The notes below the pieces were generated by a model that saw nothing but the letters and a program-made list of their open reading frames with translations, did not search any database and had not been told where the DNA came from. A DNA stretch of 64,000 bases, taken from positions 43,949,001 to 44,013,000 of the forward strand of contig NC_070614.1 in the NCBI RefSeq assembly GCF_027172205.1. Reading direction: 5' to 3'. The stretch's first letter is position 1. The number at the start of each line of letters is the position of its first letter. Position numbers and translations under genes: made by a program. Shown here piece by piece: positions 1 to 12,700 of the stretch. This stretch comes from Podarcis raffonei (lineage: Eukaryota; Chordata; Lepidosauria; Squamata; Lacertidae).

Positions 1-174
1 AATAAGCTGAAGGTGGCCTATAGGGCTCTTTCCTCTCCATATCTATTTTTACTTGGTATAAAGCTTTTAAACAGTTCAGTAAATAAGTGGGAATGATGAT
101 AAGTTTTTGCATATCCTTATGAATGGGCTTTCTTTTATTTTCATTTTTGTTCTATCCTTTCCCCCGCTAAACAG

Positions 175-402
175 CTCAACCACTTTGTTAAAAGCATCTC
201 ATTTAATAATAGTGATGGGGGGAAAGTTTCCTTCAACCAAAATGGAGAGTTAGAGTCTGGATTTGATATTATAAACTGGGTCACATTTCCAAACCAGTCA
301 TTTCAGAGAGTGAAAGTTGGAAAGATCGACCCCATGGCTCCCCAAGAAGAAGCTTTCAGCATTTGTGAGGAAGCCATTGTGTGGCCCAGCAGGTTTAACC
401 AG
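175..402 (+). CDS. Gene A exon 4 (end of ligand-binding domain)
   Basis: A 76-codon exon in phase 0 between an AAACAG acceptor and a GTGAGA donor. It begins [13 protein letters not shown], contains [14 protein letters not shown], and ends IVWPSRFNQ, the usual end of the V2R Venus-flytrap domain. There is no ATG near the start, so it is easily missed by ORF scans. Confidence 0.92.
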
Positions 403-2797
403 GTGAGATAAATTCATATTTTGTAGCCTATCCATCACTTCTACAATGATTCACAGTTCAGATACTGTCCTAGCTCTGTGCTATGCTCATCCATGTGCTC
501 AGTGTAGGAGTGAGGGCATGGCTGTAGAGATCTTCCATGTTTTGCCAGTTAGGTGACACATTAAATCCACAATTGCACTACTACCACCACATTTACTACT
601 TGGAAAAAAATAAAACTTGATAAATTTACAGAGGGCCATATTCATGTAGGGGAAGGCAGCATAAGGGTTCCTTCTATCACAATGGGGCTTGCTCGTTTCC
701 TTTCCCTACCCAAACCTGTGAAATATGGCTCTGCTTTCCTTTGGACCACATCAATGAGGTTGGCAAGGGTGTCTTTTTGTCCTGGTAACCCAGTGCTCGA
801 TGCACACTGCCCAGGTTTCGTACTGCTAATGCAGCAGTTCAACTACTCCCCCAGAGGTGCACTGCATTGGATGACAATAACAACAACAGTTGCCTCCAAC
901 TGTGGGAGACAGAGCAAAGCCATCATGGCCAGGAGCCCTTGATTGCCCTTTCCTATATGTCTCTTGCCTATTCTAACATAAAAGGAGAGTTCAGCAAGTT
1001 AACAGAATATAATACATTGTGGATACACAACATTGCAAAATAGACACCATTATCCTCTTATATTTTTTGACAGGCACAGCCCCTTTCTCTTTGTAATGCC
1101 AATTGTCCTTTGGGTTATCAGAAAACAAAGAAGGAAGGGAAACCATTTTGCTGCTATGATTGCATTATATGTCCGGAAGGGAAGATTTCCAACCAGACAG
1201 GTAAGAGACATCATGTAAAGAGCCTTAAGGATATACTGGCACTAAGATATTCAGACACTACTTCAGTGGTTCAAAAATTCAGGAAAGTTGCTCAGAATTC
1301 AGTGAAGGTTGTGGTTCCAGATATGGGGATACAGCCTGATATATTCAGTAAGATCAGTCCAAGCCATTGACAGCTGGTAATTATGTACAACAAATAAATA
1401 AAATAAAATGAGACGAAGGAGGTATCATAAGTGGGGGGGGGGGCAGAAAACTTCAGAAACATGAAAGAACTTCAGGGAAAAATCTAAGGGTGCAACAGCC
1501 TCTCTCTCTCTTAAAACAAGACCTAAGAACCATGTCTCATAATTCAGAGAAGAGCTAAAACTGAAATACAAATGTTCTCCCGACCACATATTAGTCTGGA
1601 AGTTCAAATAATGTTGGGATGTTAAAAGATGTGAACAAGTAAAATCTGCTAGAATCCTGACCATAAGTGATAACATTGAGCTTCAGAAGCTGAGATAGGT
1701 GCTAACGTCTGGGGGTGGTTGGGAATTGAACCATTCCTGAATATGGCATGTTGCTAATGATATAAATACATGAGGAAGTGTGGCAAACTTTCTTCACAGA
1801 TTTCAACCTGGCAGCCCTTCTTTAAGGTTTTGTTATTTTCATTTTGATCATTTTAGTATTATGCATGGAGTGGTGCTCCTATGGCTTCTCTTTTTCAGAC
1901 ATGGATGAATGCTTTCAGTGCCCACCAGATCATTACCCAAATGTGGAAAAGGATTCATGCGTGCCAAAGGACATACGCTTCTTGTCTTATGAGGAACCAC
2001 TGGGGATCTCTTTGGCCTGTTTTTCTCTTTCCTTGTCCTTCCTTGCAGCTTTGGTGCTTTGGATCTTCATTAAGCACCGGGAGACTCCCATCGTCAAAGC
2101 CAACAACCGCAACCTCTCCTACACTCTCCTCATCTCCCTCTTGTTTTCCTTCCTTTGTGCTCTTCTATTCATCGGTCGACCTGAGAAAGTGACGTGTCTC
2201 CTTCGACAAACAGCTTTTGCCATCATCTTTTCAGTGGCAGTTTCTTCTGTGTTGACAAAGACAATCATTGTGGTCCTTGCTTTCATGGTCACCAAACCAG
2301 GGTCCAGCATGAGGAAATGGGTGGGGAAACAACAGGCCACCTCCATTGTTCTTTCCTGTTCCTTGATTCAGGCTGCTCTTTGTACTGTGTGGCTGACAAC
2401 TTCTCCCCAATTCCCAGATTTAGACATGCACTCAATGAGTAAAGAAATTGTTCTGGAATGTAATGAAGGGTCAGTCACCATGTTCTACTGTGTCTTGGGG
2501 TTTATGGGCTTGCTGGCCATTGTCAGCTTCTGTGTAGCCTTCCTAGCCAGGAAGTTACCTGACAGCTTTAATGAAGCCAAGTTTATCACCTTCAGCATGC
2601 TGGTATTTTGCAGTGTGTGGCTGTCTTTTGTTCCAACTTATTTAAGCACAAAAGGAAAATATATTGTGGCTGTGGAGATCTTCTCCATCTTGGCCTCCAG
2701 TGCTGGGTTGCTAGGCTGTATATTTTCACCAAAATGTTATATTATTGTAGTGAAGCCTGAATTGAATAGCAAGGAGCAACTCAGAAGGAAGAATTGA
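175..2797 (+). CDS. Gene A: V2R vomeronasal receptor, 3' half (exons 4-6, cut by left edge)
   Basis: A class C GPCR of the vomeronasal type-2 family, expected in the plasma membrane of vomeronasal sensory neurons, where the family detects peptide and protein cues. Only the last three exons lie in the window, and exons 1-3 must be to the left. The frame is open from the first visible exon to the stop. The 127 bp exon 5 ends in phase 1 and joins exon 6 to give the family sequence NQTDMDEC. All nine linker cysteines and seven hydrophobic segments are present. Exons 4-5 and introns 4-5 are most like the 3' half of gene F, whereas the C-terminal tail and 3' flank are most like gene B, so the gene looks mosaic. 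A possible polyadenylation signal (AATAAA) lies near 3623 and is conserved in genes B and C. Family membership is certain; function is inferred from the family. Confidence 0.9.
1074..1200 (+). CDS. Gene A exon 5 (cysteine-rich linker)
   Basis: Runs from a GACAG acceptor to a GTAAGA donor and ends in phase 1. The frame begins [17 protein letters not shown] and contains six of the nine NCD3G cysteines. It ends with NQT, a sequon completed at the junction with exon 6. Confidence 0.92.
1899..2797 (+). CDS. Gene A exon 6 (seven-transmembrane domain)
   Basis: Starts after TTTTTCAG and encodes the last three linker cysteines, then seven hydrophobic helices and the V2R hallmark stretch around [16 protein letters not shown] and [13 protein letters not shown], ending at TGA. 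The tail reads [15 protein letters not shown] as in gene B, while the N-terminal part ([12 protein letters not shown]) resembles gene F. Confidence 0.95.
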
Positions 2798-3013
2798 CAT
2801 ATCTAAAATTCAGGGTCCCTCATCTATGTCATATTTTAATTAGAAATGGGGTCTATGTTACTTCTGTATTTTTTATATTCCTCAGCTAAATGCAAATGTA
2901 ATTTTAACTGTTTGTGCCATATTGGAGCAATCCTTTTGAAATCTGTGATATATTCTTGTTCTATTCTCCTCACCAAATGGAATGCAAAGAGGGGAGGTGT
3001 GCATCTCTTAAAA

Positions 3014-3346
3014 GGGGTATTCCAGGGTGTGGCGGCACAGGGTGAGGCCAGGAGGGACACACCTGTTTCATGCTTCTTGATTAGTTACATGAGCTGATAA
3101 ACCCATGAAACTCATGCCAGCAAAAATTGTCATGTAAGTTGACTCCAGTTCCCCATTATCCCCATCAGAGGTCACCATAAAATTGCCAGCTCCATAATAC
3201 TACTTTTGTAATTGCTTTGTAATAATACTACTTTTGTAATTGCTTTGTAATAATACTACTTTTGTAATTGCTGTGAAAATGCAATTACTACTTTTGTAAT
3301 TGCTGTGAAAATGCGCTATGTTAAATAGATGAGAATTATGGCATGA
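3014..3346 (+). repeat. Tandem repeat unit 1 downstream of gene A
   Basis: First of two adjacent direct repeats. Each starts GGGGTATTCCAGGGTGTGG and ends with GAGAATTATGGCATGAA. This unit is longer because of an internal short-repeat expansion. A third copy lies downstream of gene C near 25304. Confidence 0.8.
3197..3290 (+). repeat. Short tandem expansion, about 25 bp unit
   Basis: The unit TAATACTACTTTTGTAATTG is repeated about three times, with a further partial copy just downstream. The matching sites below genes B and C carry one copy. Confidence 0.75.
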
Positions 3347-3574
3347 AGGGGTATTCCAGGGTGTGGCAGCATGGGGTGAGACCAGGAGGGACACACCTGT
3401 TTCATGCTTCTTGAGTAGTTACATGCGTTGGCAAACCCAGCAAAAATTGTTGTGAAAGTAGACTCCAGTTCCCCATTATCCTCAGAGGTCACCATAAAAT
3501 TGCCAACTCCATAATACTACTTTTGTAATTGCTGTGAAAATGTGCTATGTGAAATAGATGAGAATTATGGCATG
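3347..3574 (+). repeat. Tandem repeat unit 2 downstream of gene A
   Basis: Second copy of the 3014 unit, without the internal expansion. It shares the GGGACACACCTGTTTCATGC block with the other copies. Confidence 0.8.
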
Positions 3575-4062
3575 AACGCTCTTTGAGAAGGCAACATTGC
3601 TGAACCAACTTAGGTTCAGGACAATAAATAGATATTTTAAATCTTCATCTTTTTGGTCTGCTTACTTGGAAACAAAGTGAGCAGAATAATGTGTGGATCT
3701 GCATCTTAGATTTAGCCCTTTTCATAAGGAGCATTATAGTTTCCACCCTCTTCAATGGAACAAACTGTGTTGTTGCTGTGTTCTCCCTTGCTGTTTAATT
3801 AAATCCCAGTAATAAAGATATTAATTGAGAGAATGAAATTTTGCCATAACCTCAAACAACCAGACTAAATGCTTAGTCTTCTGCATTAGATGAATCCTGA
3901 AACACATGTCAAACATACTTTCACATGATTTGCAGGTGGAATTTTAATGTAATCAATATTGAAATGTATAGTGTCCAACATCTTTCACCCCCTTTTTATG
4001 AATTCTTAACCCCTGAACTGAGAGTCAAGAAAAATATTAGACAGAATGTATTGCGACAGGAA

Positions 4063-4301
4063 TGACCGCTCCCCACTTAAAACGGGGGGCGCCCTTTGCC
4101 TGGACGCGTGTAGCCCCTAGATCTGGAGCGGCTCCAACAGCATAGGCTTGGCCTTGCCTTCCCTCAGGTGGGATACCTGGAGGTCTCTGCCTACCTCAGT
4201 CAGTTGTCCAATCCCACCTGGGGGAAGCGTTGCCAAGGAGACCAGGCCAGGTAGGGGAGGATCTTACCTGGGAATCCTCACTTGGCTCCAGAGCCAAGTA
4301 T
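4063..4301. mobile_element. Unidentified 239 bp GC-rich insert with 16 bp target duplication
   Basis: Flanked by perfect copies of TGTATTGCGACAGGAA (4047-4062 and 4302-4317). The matching site downstream of gene B has a single uninterrupted version, so this is a real insertion. The right end carries an inverted repeat, CTTGGCTC and GAGCCAAG. The long target duplication suggests LINE-mediated insertion, but there is no poly(A) tail and I do not recognise the family. Confidence 0.65.
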
Positions 4302-5232
4302 TGTATTGCGACAGGAAATCTCAAAACTGAGTGACATCCACCAAGATTATCTAGATGTCACTATCCAGATTGAAGTTTTCAATTACTCTCAAAGGTAACA
4401 ACTATTCTCTTTGCTTTGGTGATGCTTTTAACACTCCCATGTCATAAAGACTAATGAGATACAAATGCAGCCTAATTCTGCTGACAAGCACATTGTATCT
4501 AGCAAGCCTCTTGTGTTATTCTTTCAAAGACCTGCATATTCACTACTAGTACAGTTCGAGATATTGTTGTTAGCATATGAAGATAAGACCCATAGGGACT
4601 TGAAAGCCAAACGCTTAAAGGAGCACCACTCCATTTATAAACCTGTTAAGACAGGAAGATACCTTTTTTGCTTTACCACTGTTGGAGGAAGTTAATTCTG
4701 AGGTGATGTGGGACACGTCTTTCTCAGTGTTGTGAATACCCCCCCCCCAAAAAAAAGCACTACTGGAATAATCATTGTTTATTTTTTGTTATTAAAATTG
4801 CCCCTTTACCTAGCCCTTTGCAGATTTTCAACAATGATCTATTTTGACATAATGGACGTATGATTTCAGCACAGGCAAGATGGAAAGGAATGGACAATCC
4901 ATCCCTACTCAGTTGTTTCTCAGTGACCACTGAAATTTGCATATGTATATTTATGAACTGACTTAATTTGCAACTTTCGTGACACCAGCAAATACAGTGA
5001 GTTGGACTAGAGGCAACTTCTGCTGAGATGTGATAAATATGTTTTCTCCTGCAATATCTCATAGAAACAGAAAGAGAAGATTAGCTACCTTGTAATTATC
5101 CAATTAGTAAGGATTACTCTACTTCTTAATGTCCAAGGGAACTGTGGTAACCACCTACGAAACAACAAGGCTGGATGTGATTTTTAATACCCCCAGTATC
5201 ACTTCAAGCTGGGGCTGGAGACAAGCACACTG

Positions 5233-5246
5233 GGTCAGTCTGATCA
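5233..5246 (+). promoter_or_regulatory. Conserved upstream motif, gene B
   Basis: GGTCAGTCTGATCA lies about 65 bp before the start codon. Related motifs stand upstream of C, D, E, F and G in the same orientation. A promoter or 5' UTR role is inferred only from this recurrence. Confidence 0.3.
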
Positions 5247-5310
5247 CTGAGACATAGTTGGAGACATAGATCAACTGAGAGCCATTTAAGTCAGGATTCA
5301 GAGAAGGATA

Positions 5311-5576
5311 ATGTGTTGGCAGGTGTACTGGTGGGCAGAAAGAATTTTTTTATGCAAGTTAGTAGCATTTGCAGTCTTGGTAGTAATTTTTTTGCCACAG
5401 GTGGTGTCTAAGATTCCTGACATCAGCTGCAGCCACCGTGACCCTCTTCCTATTCTTCACAAGTATTACCAGCCAGGAGACCAAATCATTGCTGGCATTA
5501 TGTCTTATATATACAGATTTTCCAGTTCAATCGAATTTAAAGAATGTCCCTCTAATGACATATTTGAAGAACCCAT
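5311..5576 (+). CDS. Gene B exon 1 (signal peptide, start of ligand domain)
   Basis: Encodes 88 codons plus two bases and is followed by a GTAAGT donor. After the signal peptide comes the family block [22 protein letters not shown]. Confidence 0.93.
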
Positions 5577-6154
5577 GTAAGTTTTCTTAGATTAAAAAAA
5601 AGCATAGTATACATTTGCCTCAATTCCCCCCCTGTCTATCCAATGGTAGCTCCAGTGGATGGGAGAAGATTAATTATATATTAATGTTTTATGTTTAATA
5701 CATATTTTCCATTAAACTGAATGCCATCTTTTCCCTTGACATACACCACATGGTTTATTTGCTTTTGGGCAAGTATGTCTTTTGACTTCCTTGGGTTACC
5801 TGAGATTATAAATTCTTGCAACTGATCATGGCTAACCCATCGCACAAAATGTGGTAAGATGGAAGAGGTGGAGATCATCTTTGGTAAGCTACCTAAATTT
5901 ATTCCTTTGAATTAAAACTCCTATTCCTCATAAACCCCACATCTACAATTTATTTACAGAAGGATAGCATACTTCCAGAACAATAACAGTGCTATTAGTT
6001 TTGTGTTTTCAGCAACTGCTTGTCATTGTGAAACGTCACTGAGCATGTAAGCTCTGACTGAGCTGTCCCAGCCTGTAACCCCTTCCCTTTCATCTAACTA
6101 ATATCTGCACTTTGTGTGTTCATGTGTGAAAGAAAGAGAGCAGGAGGTACGGAG

Positions 6155-6209
<55 letters not shown>

Positions 6210-9200
6210 CATGGACAAACAAATATTACTCTTTATGCATCTAATGAAATGGATGAAAGTTTATCCAAATATTGCCAAATTCAATTGTTTAAATCAAGCC
6301 TGAAAACTTCTAAAATGGAGAAATTCTGGTTTTAATTTATTCCTCTTCTTATCTCATACCTTCCTTAGTTTGCTAGAAGCGAGATGAGTTCCGCAACCCC
6401 AGAGTCGTCCGCGACTGGACCTAACGGTCAGGGGTCCCTTTACCTTCTTTATCTCCTGCTTCTACATTTGTTGTTGGACTCCAACTCCCGTCAGCCCAAG
6501 CCAGCATGACCAATGGTTTGGTGAGTTATAGTCCAACAACAGGGCAGCAGGTTGGGTGTCCTAGAAAACACAAATCGAGAGTTCATGGTCTAAAAATGTG
6601 CTTTTTATATGATTCCAAATGAGCTTACTTGTATCTGAGGAAGCTCCCTTAGATGTCCTGCAAACATGCTCATTGCAGGAAATTTGAAATCCAATCTATT
6701 ATCTTCTGCTGACCTGCAGCTAATCTTTTTTAACAACAACAAAAACAATACACCATACAGTTTTTGTCTGTTTGTGTGTAAGAGTGAGAGTGAGAGTGAG
6801 AGTGAGAGATTTGACCCATCCTTTTGATGTCACATATGCCTAGCTATGATGTTTTAAAGCAGAAAACATGCAAAAATATCAAGGACCAGCAAGCCATGTT
6901 TGAACACAGTAATGTATACACAATCCAAAAAATAAAAATCTAAAGAGAAAATGTTACATACTGGGTGCCTTGGTCCCAATTTGGAAAGAACACAGAGTAA
7001 TTCAATTATATAAAATCTTGATGGAAATGCTACAGTCCCAAAATAAATTGGGATAAGGATGATTTCAGAGACATCCTTACATTAACAAATCTTTCAAAAC
7101 ATCACTAGAATTGTATTAGAATTGTGTAGGTAAACAAAGATGAAGAATGCCAACATTTCATTATACTTCTGTGATGTTCCTGTTACTGAATGCCATATAT
7201 TTACTTTCCATGTACCTAACTGAAATGAAGTACATATCATATTCTGAATCAAACACACCATTACATAGCATGTAACTCTAATTACAGGGCTATGATCCAA
7301 ATATACCAGCATTTCCTGGCCTCAATATTTGCTGCAAAAGAGATCAATGAAAATCCACACCTCTTACCCAATATTACACTGGGCTTCCATATCTATAATT
7401 GTTATTTCAGTCCAGGATGGACCTATCAGGCCTCATTGGAACTCTTCTCTACACAGGGCAGATTCATCCCCAACTACAAATGTGATAGGGTGAGCAATCC
7501 AGTAGCAGTCATTGGTGGAGCTACTTCCGAGGTCTCTCTCTACATGGCAGATATTCTATGGATCTACAAGATTCCACAGGTAAAACGTGTGCATGGGGCA
7601 GATCAGTTTTTGAGACACAATTTGTCACATCTCTTGCCTTTAAATGTGGCTTTGCACACTGAAGATAAAATTTGTTTCCAAAGTATCATATTCAACATTC
7701 TTTTTTGGAATTATTGTGCATGCTATGTTTGGGTGGCGATGTTGTGAAGAACGCTCCAACGCTTCAACATATAAACTTGTTGAAATATCTGGGAGGAAAA
7801 ATATCTCTTGCTAATCTACTCTCATCTCCAAAATGAATCATTATCCTGATGTACCTTTGCTAACCCCTTTTATGGAATATAGGATTAACCAGAAGGTGTC
7901 CTCAAAGTATGATAAATATGTAAGTTATAAACAATATCCCACTAAGTCATACACATATACTACATAGACACTAACAGATGTCAATTATTTTTAAATTCAG
8001 GTTTTATTTCCTTAGAACAAACAAGGACAGCCAAGACTGAGCCCTCCAAATAATGCAGACCACAAATGTCATAATCCCTGATCATTGTCTATGCTCACTA
8101 GGACTGATGGGAGGTATCATCCAAAACACTTAATGATTATTGTGTTAAATACCTATGAATTAAACTGACATTATGTGAAATATGCCAGTGAACACTCCAC
8201 AGCAATATTCCACGAGGGCACGCACTTGGCCAACGTAGCTCTGCCTTTGCAGTTTCAATGCATTTCTCCTCTGTGGTGACTGTTGAAAAGATTTGTTCAA
8301 GCCTCTTCAGTACCATTTCCCCTTGCTTAAATAATGTTCTTTTTTCTTTAGTTCATATATGGCTCTGCCCCGGTGATAAATAAGAAAGCAGAGGCTCTTC
8401 TGTACCACCAGATGTTTCCAGATGTGGACCGTATGTATACAGGGATTCTCCAGTTATTGCTGCATTTCAGGTGGACGTGGATTGGGGTCCTATCTGGGCA
8501 TGATGATAATGTAGAGAGGTTTGTACACACTGTGGTTCCCATGTTTGTGCAGAGGGGTATTTGCTTTGATTTCATGTTAAGAATGCCCATTATGACTTTT
8601 TCCAATAATATTTTTAAAATGGCGGAAGAGGCGTTTAAAACATACTGTATTATCCACAACAGCACTGTTAATGCAGTGATCTTTCATGGTGAAATTAATA
8701 ACATGGTAGTTTTGAGAACATTTCCCAGGTATTCAGAAACTATGGATGAATCAACAAAGGGAAAATGGAAAGTCTGGATTATGACATCCCAGATAGATTT
8801 CACATCAGTTCCCCTTCAGAGAACATGGCGCGTGGACTTTCTTCATGGTAATATATACTTATCTGTTCACTCCCATGAGATAGAAGGATTCCAGAGATTT
8901 CTTCAGATAATAAAACCTACCTTGGAAAACAAAGATAACCTTTTCCGGGAGTTTTGGGAAGAAGCATTTCTTTGTTCTTTCAACCCTTCCCTGGTAGATG
9001 GAGAGAATACAAAAATCTGCACTGGGGAGGAGAAGCTGGAGAATCTTCCTGCAACAGTTTTTGAAATGACCATGACCGGCCACAGCTACAGCATCTACAA
9101 TGCAGTCTATACTGTGGCACACGCTTTGCATGCCATGCATTCATTGAGATTCAAACACAGAGCAAGAGTGGGTGAAGGAAGATGGAAGCTTCTGAGTCAG

Positions 9201-9712
9201 CAACTGTGGAAGGTAATGTCTTCAGCATACTAAGAACTTTAGACCATAAAATGATCCCTGCTGAATCAGACCTGTTGTTGTTCCTGAGTGGCTCCCCATT
9301 TGGTTTGATATAGATGTATATGTCACTTATAATGCCTTTCGTTTAAGGACAGGTCAAAGTGTTGGATTATTATTATTTTCAACCCATAACATTAACATAA
9401 GAATAAGCTTTGAATAAGCTTTGAATAAGCATGTCAAGTTGACATATTTTGTGCCTTCAAAATCATAATATGAAATTTAATCCTAAATATACCTCCCCAA
9501 AGAAATGCAACTGGCGTTCACTTTATTGTCTTTTACACATCATGTTAAGATATTTAGACAGCATGTTTATTCTTTTGATCATTTCAGCAAAATGAATTTA
9601 ACATATAAGTATGTCACTCAGCTGTTTTTATCTGATTTGGTTGCATCCAGATTTAGTCATGCTAACATTTATGATTATTGAGACTTAACATCAACACGAC
9701 TTTTTTGCTGGG

Positions 9713-9764
<52 letters not shown>

Positions 9765-12700
9765 GATTTTCCATATGCTTTTTTTTTTAAAGGGCAAACA
9801 GCACAAAACAATCCACAGATTTAGAAATGCTTACCTGAGTTAGGTATCTTCTACTCTCCGTCTTAACAGATTGTCCTAGAATTAAGCATGTATAGCTGCT
9901 GATGAAAAGACAATATTGCCCTTTCCAGTGCACCATACATAAATTAATATATATAATATCAAAACATGTTTGGTCTTTTTGTGTCTGAGAATTCTAAGAT
10001 CCTTTTGTAGTTTCTCCCTAAGGGCAATATTCCATATTTTATCCCACTATGCTTCTAGAGCAAAGTTAGTAGCTGTTTTCTAATGTTGTGTTATATTTCT
10101 ACTTGCGGACCAGAAAAAGAATAGCAATTCCTTATACAGTACACTATTATGGTAATCTATAAACAGATTTAATAAATCGCTCATCATACTTTTACATCCT
10201 CATGAATTGCTCACATTTCCCCCACCAATTCAGCTCAACTACTTTGTGACCAGCACCTCATTTAACAACAGTGCTGGGGAAAAAGTTTCTTTCAATGAAT
10301 ATGGAGAGATAGAGGCTGTATTTGATATCATCAATTGGGTCACATTCCCAAACCAATCTTTTCATAGAGTCAAAGTTGGGAAAGTTGAGCCCATGGCTCC
10401 CCAAGAAGAAGCGTTCATTATTCATGAAAAAGACCTTGTGTGGCCCAGCAGGTTTAACCAGGTAAGGTCCATTCAAATATTGGGTCTCAGGAGTTTTCCT
10501 TCCCAGAGTCAAAGTGAAGACGGGGAGCTAGGGGGAGGGGAGACAGAAAGGGATGAAGGCTTGTTTTCCTTACAGTCAGAGGCGGAACAGAGCCTTTTCT
10601 TCCCTACAATGCCTCTCATTAATTCACAGGAAGAACAGACACAGCTCTCCAACACGCTCTCAGGGGGAGAGGGGGATGTTGGACAGTCTATACTGGACAA
10701 AGAGTGAGGGAGCGGCCAAGAGATGACAGAAGTGCACCTGATGACTTAGATGCACTTTGTTCAAGAGATAAGTTCAGGATAAAATCCTTTATTCCTATAT
10801 TAGATGCACTTAAAGCCAATTTAAAAAGAAGTACTGTGTGCAGAATGTTGCACAATTGTTTTTCGATTCTTGCTATTCTGATAGCATCTAAGCAAGAAAC
10901 TCAACAAGGTGTTGAACTGTTGATGGAAGCATACCCAGAATATATTGACTTGAAACTTATGGATGTACTTTTGCACTTTCACCTGAACATGAGACAAAGC
11001 CTTAGGCTTACAGCAGATTCCTCTCTGTCTCATACAGACCTTTATCAAATTATATACAAGGGGGGGAAATCAGATGGCCTTTCCTTAATGTGGAATCAAT
11101 TTTGGGGCTATTTCTTAGCTTTCTGGTCACTAACTGCTCAGGAGAGAGGAGTTTTTCAAGACTCAAAAGAATTAAAAAAGAATTAAGGGACACGATGTCT
11201 CAAGAGAGGTTGTCCGCACTGAGCATTCTGTACATTGAAAGTGACAGACAAACAATTTTTGATGAAGTTTTCTGATGTCCTTTAGTGGAGAAATTGTGAA
11301 TTGCAGATTAACCAAAGGGGGCTGTATCTGTGATAATGAAATGTTGTCCTTTAATAGCTTTCTGGCTCCAGACCTCCATTGGCTGGCCTGTATGAAATAG
11401 CTCAGCAAATTTCCATAATACAGAACACTATTGATATGCAATTTTCCAAAGGAGAAACCATGATCCTCTTTCATTTGTGGACAGGCACAGCCCCTTTCTC
11501 TTTGTAATGACCATTGCCATTTGGGATATCATAAGGCAAAGAAGGAAGGAGAGCCATTTTGCTGCTATGACTGCCTTCCATGTCCGGAAGGAAAGGTTTC
11601 CAACCAGACGGGTAAGGGAAATCATGTTCATGGGAAATGCTCAGAATTTAAGGATGACTGGGGCTGCTGATATGGGGGTTTGGAGTACTAATAGGAATCT
11701 CAGCACTCAGAGTGCCAGTCAGCATGTAGGGGGGGGGGGAATCAGAGTTCAAAAACTAGGTGAAGATATACAAGCTTGCTTGGAAGAAGCACTAGGCTTG
11801 CAGCAGCACCAGCCCCCCCTCAATGAATACATGGTGTGTTAAATGACTATGGAATGGAGACTGATGGGTTGTGGCAGAAAAGAATATATGATAAGAGATG
11901 AAGTGGAATGGAAAATACTGAACAGTGAGATTCCAACACTGCAAAATTTTGTTACAGATCTCAGTGCTCTCCTAGTCAACACCATGATTCACTTAACACC
12001 ATGGTAGAACTAATACCAATCCTAATAATTTATTGAAACTTGGTAGAGGCAGTGATGCTGAGAGCTTTGGAGGAATTAAATATCTGCAGATTCTGGTAGG
12101 AAATTAACTGAACAACAATTCTTGGATGAAGGTGCAGATTAGAACACCTGTATTGATTGGATCTGACCCTTCACTTAAATGTTGTTCAACAGAGTTCTCA
12201 GCAATCTAAATCTAGCACCACATACATTTAAATATGTATTTTAGTAGGAATATCCAGATTAATGCAGAAATAAAAATGGAGGAAATGATGGTTAAAAACA
12301 CATATTCAGAATTAACATAAAGAAGAAATAGACATGTTCCAGATCTTTTCAAATTGGTAGTACAGTGGTACCTCGGGTTACATACACTTCAGGTTGCTTA
12401 TGTTTCAGGTTACAGACTCCACCAATCCAGAAATAGTACCTCGGGTTAAGAACTTTGCTTCAGGATGAGAACAGAAATCCCATGGCGGCGGCAGGAGGCC
12501 CCATTAGCTAAAGTGGTACCTCAGGTTAAAAACAATTTCAGATTAAGAACAGACCTCCATAACGAACTAAGTATGTAACCAGAGGTACCACCGTATTTGT
12601 GAGGTGATACCACTTGGCTTCCAAAGACATGTGTGGCCCATGGAGCATTGCATGAGGTGACTGCAAACTTGCATTTCTGATATCAGCATGGCAACTTTCA

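Larger units (their letters stand above)
2798..5310. other. Spacer between genes A and B
   Basis: No coding exon seen. It holds the putative 3' UTR of gene A, a tandem duplication, a GC-rich insert with a 16 bp target duplication, and about 0.9 kb of promoter-proximal sequence that is also found upstream of genes C and D. Confidence 0.7.

Noticed and set aside
6114-6335. Lys/Glu-rich frame beginning in gene B intron 1
   Set aside because: It translates a (GAAA)n microsatellite, and the matching place in gene C has a different repeat and frame.
11090-11275. Short frame with a hAT dimerisation signature as a possible domesticated gene
   Set aside because: The surrounding transposase is fragmentary in both copies, it lies inside a receptor intron, and gene C has stops in the same region.
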